A stretch of DNA of 11,163 nucleotides from Pseudomonadota bacterium. Lineage in GTDB: Bacteria; Pseudomonadota; Alphaproteobacteria; Rhizobiales; Xanthobacteraceae. The notes under the pieces are model-generated. The model saw only the letters and a program-made list of their open reading frames with translations. It was not told where the DNA came from and did not search any database. Shown here in pieces: positions 6,343 to 11,163 of this stretch. The DNA lies in NCBI GenBank assembly GCA_023405565.1, contig JAEXXW010000131.1, positions 1-11,163 of the forward strand, given 5' to 3'. Position 1 is the stretch's first letter, and every line of letters begins with the position of its first letter. The position numbers and the translations under genes are program-made.

Positions 6343-6678
6343 TTAGTCGATTGTGTGAACGCGCTCTTGCGCAGTCCACACACAAGACTTCTCGCCCTTC
6401 GGGCGCACGCAGGCCAGGACCGCGTTCGGGACTTCGACGACGAAGACTTCCGTCCCTTTGTCGAACGACCTGCATCCTTCTCCTGCGCTTCGGGCAAGCG
6501 CGGCTTCAAAGTCAGTAGCCGCGATCTTCAGCACAGCCTGCGCGCTGGCATGTGTCGGGCAGGCTAGTGCGGTCGATTTCAGAAACCCGGTCTGGCCGCG
6601 TTCCAGCCGTGCCGCAGAAGCAATTTCAACGACACCAACAGTCATAGCGACGACGGCAAGGGCTACTCGAATGGTCAT
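6343..6678 (-). CDS. Small exported cysteine-containing protein of unknown function (111 aa)
   Basis: Residues 1-22 form a clear signal peptide: MTIRV, a hydrophobic core ALAVVAMTVGVVEIA, then an ASA-A cleavage site. The mature part of about 89 residues has four cysteines (40, 69, 90, 99), enough for two disulfides, and a beta-rich middle (GTEVFVVEVPNAVLACVRP, then a CVW motif) that resembles a small SH3-like or beta-barrel fold. I do not recognise a family. It lies downstream of the primase-helicase on the same strand and faces the protease gene end to end. An AGGA lies about 10 bases before the ATG. Being exported and next to an exported protease, it could be a protease partner or inhibitor, or an exclusion or lysis-type factor, but nothing in the sequence proves this. 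Confidence 0.75.
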   Translation of the reverse strand: MTIRVALAVVAMTVGVVEIASAARLERGQTGFLKSTALACPTHASAQAVLKIAATDFEAALARSAGEGCRSFDKGTEVFVVEVPNAVLACVRPKGEKSCVWTAQERVHTID

Positions 6679-6690
6679 GCAATGCTTTTC

Positions 6691-6792
6691 CTAGTTGGAT
6701 GGTAAGGCGATCAAGATGCGGCGCTGTGCAGCGAACGTACGAACTTCCGCTTGCTTTCGTTCGATGCGCGCACTGTGCTTTTGAACGGTCAT
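6691..6792 (-). CDS. Possible 33-aa ORF between primase-helicase and exported protein
   Basis: An ATG at 6792, 11 bases past the primase stop, opens a frame of 33 residues (MTVQKHSARIERKQAEVRTF, then AAQRRILIALPSN) that ends in TAG at 6691-6693. Its stop overlaps the AGGA ahead of the next gene, an arrangement typical of coupled small genes. The peptide is basic and likely helical. There is no strong ribosome site, so it could be a chance frame filling the gap. Confidence 0.35.
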   Translation of the reverse strand: MTVQKHSARIERKQAEVRTFAAQRRILIALPSN

Positions 6793-6803
6793 GGGCAAGA
6801 ATC

Positions 6804-9800
6804 TTAAGTCTCCCGGTCGAAGCCCTTCCGTTCCACGTCAAGGCTCGCCAGCGCCCCGAGCCGTTCTTCCAGCCAAGCACGCAAGACTGCCGGGCCACCG
6901 GGCAGGATATTGGGGAGATAGTAGCCGTTGTTCGGTTTCTGGCCCGGTCCTTCCTTTCGATAGGTGAACTTCCTAACCGGGAGGTTGGGTACGATTGTCT
7001 CTTGTTGTAAGAAAAGACAATCGTACCCAACCTCGCCCGAAATAGTCCGCCCCTGCCGTTCTGAAAGACTACGAAAAGCGGACGCCACATCACGACGATT
7101 CGTAAGGACCACACCGGCAGCGGCCATATCGGCTTCCGCCCCCGGAGCCACATCACCCCACCGTGCGACTTCATGAACCGGGATCGGCAAGGGCACGTTA
7201 CAAACAAGATCAAGCCAGCACGGTTCGGAGCGCCTGTGAGGCCGCAGACGCCCAACAGCCTGCAACAACTCGCCTACGGTGATCCGCCAGCGTAGCGCCT
7301 CCGGAATCGGCTCAGGATGGCAGTCCACAGAGACCGCAATGACAGAACCATCAGCAAGCTGGATGCCGCCCGGATGTTGATCGAAGAAATGCCCCTCACC
7401 ACCGGAGACGGGCCGTCCTGCGAAAACGGACGCGGTGGCCTCAACGTCTGACCTTTTAGGGGCAGGGCGACCAATCACGATCAGCCCCGCAACTTTTTGC
7501 ATATCGTTCATACCCGCGAGAGCGCCGAAATGCCGAACAATCACATTGGCCGGAAGCTGTCCTTCGATTTTCTCAAGCAAATCTTTGTAGGTGATTATAC
7601 CTATCCGACCTGGCGCGGCCACCGCTGCTCGGAGGCGGATGAACCGGACAACGTCTCGCACGTTTCGCGGCTTAGGAGCATCCCATAACCCGAGCTTTCC
7701 CTTACTGACCGGAGCGCCCATGATCTGCCGAACCCGGACGTGTTCTGGCCACTTAGCAGCAACATCCGGCTGTTCGGTCACGGTGCACAACAAACCCGCG
7801 TCGTCAAAGCCATCGAACGCAATCCGCAACAGCGAGGCCGGGGGCGCGGTGGCATCGAGAACCAGCACCGGTGCATCACTCCATGACGGGTGCACCGTCC
7901 GCAGCGGCCTTACAGAAATCTTGTCTCCATCCACCGTGATCCGCCCCGACAGTGAGCGGTCGCCGATGGTGGGTTCGATCTTCCATTCCTCAAGAAAGAT
8001 CGCAATCTCACACCAGAGAGCGCCGGCGGCACGCGCCAGCTTGTTTGCAGCCGCGTGGCGTTTCGCAGCGGTCTTAAGTTCGCCCTCCCGCATGTTGGGG
8101 CGCAAAACCGAGGCCGTGATCCGGCGCTGTTCGAGCCATTCCATCCAATGAGCGCTTTCGGCATCGATCCCCGACTCGATCAGCGCGGCATGGGATAACG
8201 GACCGTCACCGGACAACCTGATCGCAGCGGCCAGCCTTGCCCTGTAGTCCGTCACTGCGTCGTGTTCGATGTCGCTACAGCCCTCGATTTTGGATTCGAG
8301 TAGCGCAGGAACATCAATCTGCACCGCTTCGCCGAGTGCGCCATCAATAAACGACTCGTCAATCGTGACGGAGTCAGGGAGAAAGATAAAATCCGGACGC
8401 TTCGTGTATAACAACGCCGCCGGGATAACCCATACTTGGGGACGCGCCTCGCGTTGGCGCTCCATGCCGCACACGCTGGCAAACGGGCATCGGACAGTTT
8501 CGTTATCAACGCGACGCTCGCAAACGGCCTCGCGGATGCCTACGCCAAGATCGCGCGCGACGTTATAGGCCGGGAGGTTGCGGCACATGGTCTGGTCAGG
8601 CGCGAGAGGATCGCGGCGTTTATAACCGCGATAGACCTCAGCCTTAACACCATGAGCAACGTAATCCGCTGCAATTTGATCCGCAAGATCGTGACGCGAA
8701 ACCGCATAGATGGGATGACGGCCACGTTTCGCCTGTTCCGCATTCCCTTTGATTGCGGCATCGGTTTTCCCAACGCCAGCCTCCGACCGCACCACCGTGA
8801 TCGGATGACCCGGCAGGATCAGTGGCGGTTTGAGTGCAACCTGATTCCGGACACCGATGCCGGTGACAATGGCGGCATCAAACTCAGTACCGGTAATCGT
8901 CTGTAGACGCGCGGCGGCATCTTCAAGACTGACGCGATTGTCATCGTACGTCGCCCGCACCACCGGCACCGGATCGTGCGCATCGGTCCAGCCGATCTGT
9001 TCGCGGAGCCAATCGTATGCGGCGGCGATGTTGGGCAATCCGAGGCAGGCTTCGACCAAGCCCGCGTCGTTGTAGCCTTGGCCCGTGCCATAATCGACAA
9101 TCGCCCCGCTATCATAGATCGCGAGGTTCAGTCCCCGCCTGCCGCGCTTGTCAGGAGAGCCGGACAGGCGGAACGACGCAACCGAGCGCCAGCAATCGCT
9201 CTGCCGCTCCAAGTCCTCCAGGAGAAGCAGCGGGAGCCACTGCGGACGCGCAGTGCGTACGGAGATGTCGAATGCATTGTCACCCGAAGCCACACCCTGC
9301 GACCGCGCATGCCGCTCTACAGCGCCGCCACGCGGCTGGCGCGGAGTGGGTTCGTCCCAGCCGAATGAGCGCAGGACGTTTTCCATCGCGGCGACATGCG
9401 CGCCCGTGATCTTAACAAGCTCTGCAAGGGGCGTGTCGAGTAACGTCCGGGCGGTGGCCCATTCATAAGGACGGCCAGTGTTGGGATGAATCGACGGCGG
9501 GAGCACGGTCTGCTTCCCGCCACTCAGAAAATCGAGAAGGCCGCGCTTCTCTGCGGTGCGGTAGGATTTCGAGGGCAGCGGCTCGGCGGATCGATAGAAG
9601 ATCGTGAGTCCCTTGCGCCCCTTCTTCGCGACCAGGATGGGCGGCGACACGGCGATCAGCGGCTCGATCAGCGCGTCGTCGTCGATATCAACTGCGACGA
9701 CACCGCCGAAACCGCAGGCTAGCCCTATGCCGCCGCCCAAACGGTCAGCCATCCTGCCCCACGACGCGGTTTTCGCCTCGGATGCGCGCTCGATGCAGAA

Positions 9801-9962
9801 GCTCTGCCAATCGCTCAAACCGAACCAAGGTCCGTTGGTGCCGTCGGCACTGAGACCGCGATAGATGCCGGGGGATTTCGTGCCTGCGCCGATAGGCAAC
9901 AGCGAGTAGCCATTGCCGTACATCGCCAGAGCGTCGCGCTCGAAAAGTCCCACGTCACGCAT
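6804..9962 (-). CDS. Replication protein: PrimPol primase fused to SF2-type helicase (1052 aa)
   Basis: It probably primes and unwinds element DNA. Residues about 8-190 are a bifunctional DNA primase/polymerase (PrimPol, AEP superfamily) domain: motif I acids Asp92 and Asp94 in VVAVDIDDD, and the S-x-H motif Ser157-Ile-His159 in LPPSIHPNTGRPYEW. Residues about 240-325 recall a CHC2-type primase domain (GAIVDYGTGQGYNDAGLVEA, then CLG) but lack its zinc cysteines. Residues about 380-930 are helicase-like: a Walker A variant SEAGVGKT (393-400, Ser where Gly is usual), Walker B TIDES (Asp535, Glu536), an LDATAPP motif III equivalent (702-708) and motif VI QAVGRLRPHR (901-910). Cys460, 481, 492 and 498 lie between Walker A and B, like the iron-sulfur site of XPD/DinG helicases. 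The ATG overlaps the preceding gene's stop by 8 bases. An inverted repeat lies within codons near the 3' end. Confidence 0.9.
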   Translation of the reverse strand: MRDVGLFERDALAMYGNGYSLLPIGAGTKSPGIYRGLSADGTNGPWFGLSDWQSFCIERASEAKTASWGRMADRLGGGIGLACGFGGVVAVDIDDDALIEPLIAVSPPILVAKKGRKGLTIFYRSAEPLPSKSYRTAEKRGLLDFLSGGKQTVLPPSIHPNTGRPYEWATARTLLDTPLAELVKITGAHVAAMENVLRSFGWDEPTPRQPRGGAVERHARSQGVASGDNAFDISVRTARPQWLPLLLLEDLERQSDCWRSVASFRLSGSPDKRGRRGLNLAIYDSGAIVDYGTGQGYNDAGLVEACLGLPNIAAAYDWLREQIGWTDAHDPVPVVRATYDDNRVSLEDAAARLQTITGTEFDAAIVTGIGVRNQVALKPPLILPGHPITVVRSEAGVGKTDAAIKGNAEQAKRGRHPIYAVSRHDLADQIAADYVAHGVKAEVYRGYKRRDPLAPDQTMCRNLPAYNVARDLGVGIREAVCERRVDNETVRCPFASVCGMERQREARPQVWVIPAALLYTKRPDFIFLPDSVTIDESFIDGALGEAVQIDVPALLESKIEGCSDIEHDAVTDYRARLAAAIRLSGDGPLSHAALIESGIDAESAHWMEWLEQRRITASVLRPNMREGELKTAAKRHAAANKLARAAGALWCEIAIFLEEWKIEPTIGDRSLSGRITVDGDKISVRPLRTVHPSWSDAPVLVLDATAPPASLLRIAFDGFDDAGLLCTVTEQPDVAAKWPEHVRVRQIMGAPVSKGKLGLWDAPKPRNVRDVVRFIRLRAAVAAPGRIGIITYKDLLEKIEGQLPANVIVRHFGALAGMNDMQKVAGLIVIGRPAPKRSDVEATASVFAGRPVSGGEGHFFDQHPGGIQLADGSVIAVSVDCHPEPIPEALRWRITVGELLQAVGRLRPHRRSEPCWLDLVCNVPLPIPVHEVARWGDVAPGAEADMAAAGVVLTNRRDVASAFRSLSERQGRTISGEVGYDCLFLQQETIVPNLPVRKFTYRKEGPGQKPNNGYYLPNILPGGPAVLRAWLEERLGALASLDVERKGFDRET
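6981..7034. repeat. Perfect 20-bp inverted repeat inside the primase-helicase gene
   Basis: Bases 6981-7000 (GAGGTTGGGTACGATTGTCT) are the exact reverse complement of 7015-7034, with a 14-base spacer. The whole element is translated in frame as residues 976-993 or so (EVGYDCLFLQQETIVPNLP), close to the C-terminus. The pairing is seen directly. Candidates are a replication origin hairpin, an in-frame palindromic insertion or an mRNA structure. Confidence 0.85.
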
Positions 9963-10236
9963 AATGCGTGACCAAGCAATCCGCGCGGCGTGCGTGCTTA
10001 TAGAGGCGGATTAAGCGGCTACGTGCCGAGCCTCCTCTAAACATGAGGTCGAGATAGAAGCGCACATCGCGCACGCTCAATTCGTAGAAGCTCCCTTCGC
10101 GATGATAGAATCGGATGCGACTTTCAAACAGTGATCCGCGTTCGATGTAGCAGGCGCGAATACCGCCGCTGTTACGAAAACCTTGCCACGCATCGCGTGC
10201 TTCGCTATGATTACTATACATCAGATAGACTTTCAT
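9955..10236 (-). CDS. Hypothetical basic protein upstream of the primase (93 aa)
   Basis: I do not recognise this protein. It starts MKVYLMYSNHSEARDAWQGF and continues with alternating charged and aromatic residues (IRFYHREGSFYELSVRDVRF, YLDLMF), ending in an Arg-rich helix (SARSRLIRLYKHARRADC). I chose the ATG at 10236 because GGTGAT, complementary to the 16S rRNA tail, ends 6 bases before it; a longer frame from 10356 would run through the previous gene and a strong hairpin. Its last 8 bases overlap the primase-helicase start, so the two are probably translated together and may act together, for example as a replication accessory or DNA-binding partner. That role is inferred from position alone. 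Confidence 0.75.
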   Translation of the reverse strand: MKVYLMYSNHSEARDAWQGFRNSGGIRACYIERGSLFESRIRFYHREGSFYELSVRDVRFYLDLMFRGGSARSRLIRLYKHARRADCLVTHYA

Positions 10237-10245
10237 TTCTGCATC

Positions 10246-10276
10246 ACCCGCCGCGCCAACGGCGGGTTTTGCTTTT
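10246..10276 (+). terminator. Hairpin with T-tract on the plus strand; overlaps a minus-strand ribosome site
   Basis: ACCCGCCG (10246-10253) pairs perfectly with CGGCGGGT (10260-10267) around a 6-base loop and is followed by TTTGCTTTT, the form of a rho-independent terminator for plus-strand transcripts. On the minus strand the same stem lies just before the 93-aa gene and includes the GGT of its GGTGAT ribosome site, so it could also hold back translation. No plus-strand gene is seen immediately upstream of it, which makes its terminator role odd. Confidence 0.6.
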
Positions 10277-10282
10277 CCAAGG

Positions 10283-10480
10283 TTATGCGGCCACGACTTT
10301 CGTGCCGTTGATGAACGCAACAATGTCGTCAAGGCAGTACATGACCCTGCCTCCAATTCGGTAGTAAGCCGGGCCGTAGCCGCGCGTGCGCCATGCAGCC
10401 AGACACTTCTCGGTCCGACAGATAATCCCGGCGCAAGACTTCTGATCGACGTAGGTCTTGCCGTTCAATTCCATCCGCAT
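10283..10480 (-). CDS. Excisionase-like helix-turn-helix protein (65 aa)
   Basis: The 65-residue product (VDQKSCAGIICRTEKCLAAW, then RTRGYGPAYYRIGGRVMYCL and DDIVAFI) has the pattern of small winged-helix excisionase proteins: recognition helix, GPAYYRIGGRVMY wing and a DDIVAFI closing helix. Such proteins set the direction of site-specific recombination or regulate early genes. The ATG at 10480 has a good GGAG nine bases upstream; the same frame is open upstream to 10684, but the 69-residue extension is not family-like and crosses a hairpin. It carries four cysteines (16, 21, 26, 49), more than usual for this fold, with the first three spaced C-x4-C-x4-C. It is one of three small winged-helix proteins in the window. 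Confidence 0.78.
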   Translation of the reverse strand: MRMELNGKTYVDQKSCAGIICRTEKCLAAWRTRGYGPAYYRIGGRVMYCLDDIVAFINGTKVVAA

Positions 10481-10662
10481 TTTGGTGCTCCATGCAGGTT
10501 TTGAGCTCAGTTGAGATAACGCTAGGCGAGCTTGGTGAAGTTTAGGAGCGTGTTTGAATCGCCCTTGGCCAATTTCCTCTTGCATAGGACAGCCACCGGT
10601 CACGCGGCAGGACCGCGTGTCGGTGTTGAGGTTTTGTTGAGGGAAGGACCGCCGAACGGCGA
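10481..10662. other. Leader region with hairpins between the 55-aa and 65-aa genes
   Basis: This stretch of 182 bases holds GACCGCC/GGCGATC (10647-10653 and 10658-10664, with one G-T pair), a tight hairpin overlapping the 55-aa gene's stop, which could weakly end its transcript. It also holds a perfect 7-bp hairpin CACGCGG-CAGGA-CCGCGTG (10601-10619) and two GTTGAGG copies (10625-10631, 10636-10642). No further gene is convincing. Confidence 0.4.
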
Positions 10663-10830
10663 TCAGGTGTTGGCTTCGAGCCAATCTGCATAGTGCCGCA
10701 GCGCCACAGCCGCGAGCTTGGAGTCGGTAATGCTTAGGGTAATCTCTCCCGTCGCCTCCACTTCGTCGAGAGCCTTAGCGAGTTCGGTGGCGAGTTCGGC
10801 GGGGTCTTGGGTATTGTCGAGTTTGCTCAT
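10663..10830 (-). CDS. Small acidic hypothetical protein (55 aa)
   Basis: I found this by translating the reverse complement from the ATG at 10830: MSKLDNTQDPAELATELAKA, then LDEVEATGEITLSITDSKLA, then AVALRHYADWLEANT and a TGA. It is acidic and probably two or three helices around a short beta segment. GGCGG lies just before the ATG and only 10 bases separate it from the AlpA-like gene's stop, so the two are likely one transcript. I do not recognise a family; small acidic proteins beside AlpA-like regulators could be partners or antirepressors, but that is a guess. Confidence 0.65.
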   Translation of the reverse strand: MSKLDNTQDPAELATELAKALDEVEATGEITLSITDSKLAAVALRHYADWLEANT

Positions 10831-10840
10831 TACCGCCGCC

Positions 10841-11047
10841 TTACGCTGCGCGCTTGCTGATTCCAGCGCTCATCATGCGATCGCGGAACGCCTCGATCTC
10901 ACCGACGCTCCAATAGCGCCGACGCCGGATCATGGTCGGCTTCGGAAAGTTGAGACCTTCATCGTTCAACCACCGCCACAACGTCATAGAGCAGATGTCG
11001 CCCAACATTGCGCGAGCGTCTTTGGCGGAAAGGAGTCTTTTAGACAC
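10841..11047 (-). CDS. AlpA-like winged-helix regulator (68 aa)
   Basis: The protein (LLSAKDARAMLGDICSMTLW, then RWLNDEGLNFPKPTMIRRRR and YWSVGEIEAFRDRM) matches the AlpA/excisionase pattern: helix, MTLWRWL recognition helix, a FPKP turn, a basic RRRRYW wing and an EIEAFRDRM closing helix. AlpA-type proteins activate integrase or excision and early genes in P4-like elements. I chose the GTG at 11047 because AAGGGG lies about nine bases upstream; a TTG at 11083 would add 12 residues, but sits inside an inverted repeat and has no ribosome site. It is first in the visible early operon, 10 bases ahead of the 55-aa gene. An integrase may lie beyond the right edge, but none is seen. Confidence 0.78.
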   Translation of the reverse strand: MSKRLLSAKDARAMLGDICSMTLWRWLNDEGLNFPKPTMIRRRRYWSVGEIEAFRDRMMSAGISKRAA

Positions 11048-11059
11048 TGATTTTAGCCC

Positions 11060-11084
11060 CTTGTGCTGATTTGTGATGCACAAG
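11060..11084. promoter_or_regulatory. Inverted repeat upstream of the AlpA-like gene
   Basis: CTTGTGC (11060-11066) and GCACAAG (11078-11084) are perfect complements with an 11-base spacer. The arm next to the gene overlaps the start of its AAGGGG ribosome site. It may be an operator for the AlpA-like protein or a weak mRNA hairpin; the spacing suits a dimeric DNA-binding protein. Confidence 0.4.
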
Positions 11085-11163
11085 AGATAACGATGAGTAG
11101 GGGGGCGCAGTCGCGGTAGAAAACGACCGACGGACCTTACCCCAAAATCAACGGATGATCCGG

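Noticed and set aside
6174..6509. A 111-codon minus-strand frame overlapping the exported-protein gene
   Set aside because: Its first half is the other-frame shadow of the signal-peptide gene. Only the last 38 codons (from 6290) could be coding, and these are noted under the intergenic region.
6626..7255. A 209-codon minus-strand frame over the primase 3' end
   Set aside because: It shadows the primase-helicase and the start of the exported-protein gene, and its sequence is Arg/Ser-rich without motifs.
10481..10684. N-terminal extension of the 65-aa HTH protein
   Set aside because: The frame is open, but a good GGAG site points to the ATG at 10480, the extension crosses a hairpin, and family members are about 60-70 residues long.
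11085..11163. Possible end of an integrase gene or attachment site at the right edge
   Set aside because: One minus-strand frame stays open through this segment into the AlpA-like gene and the others stop; no integrase motif or tRNA end is visible, so nothing can be claimed.

Overview
The window looks like part of an integrated mobile element (prophage or phage-satellite-like) in a GC-rich alphaproteobacterium, most likely of the Rhizobiales. That host guess is inference from base composition and protein style; no marker gene is present. Nearly all genes lie on the minus strand, so the element reads from right (11163) to left (1). No integrase, tRNA, CRISPR array, insertion sequence, terminase, portal or capsid gene is visible.

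Layout in minus-strand gene order. (1) Early/control block, 11047-9955: an AlpA-like winged-helix protein, a 55-aa acidic protein, a second small excisionase-type HTH protein and a 93-aa unknown. (2) Replication block, 9962-6804: a 1052-aa primase-helicase with an N-terminal archaeo-eukaryotic-type PrimPol domain, a CHC2-like segment without its cysteines, and an SF2-type helicase with a four-cysteine cluster between Walker A and B. It overlaps the preceding gene by 8 bases and carries a perfect 20-bp inverted repeat near its 3' end. (3) A possible 33-aa ORF and a 111-aa small exported protein, 6792-6343. (4) One plus-strand gene, 3801-6071: a secreted subtilisin-family (S8) protease with its own promoter and lower GC, which looks like cargo. 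(5) A 514-base divergent control region, 3287-3800, holding an operator-like palindrome and a pair of related direct repeats. (6) Regulator and tail block, 3286-1: an XRE-like HTH regulator, a spacer with two strong hairpins, then a tightly coupled run of five genes (excisionase-like HTH, 127-aa unknown, 269-aa coiled-coil protein, tail assembly chaperone-like protein, and the N-terminal 332 residues of a TP901-type tape measure protein that runs off the left edge).

Working model (inference): the right-hand proteins control excision and early expression, the PrimPol-helicase replicates the element, and the XRE protein represses the tail operon. The tape measure gene lies only four short genes from the regulator, with no head, packaging or tail-tube genes between. 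This fits either an unusual phage whose other virion genes lie further left, or a satellite or tail-particle element. Best leads: the primase-helicase with a possible Fe-S or zinc site, the inverted repeat inside its gene, the tail operon without head genes, and the protease cargo.
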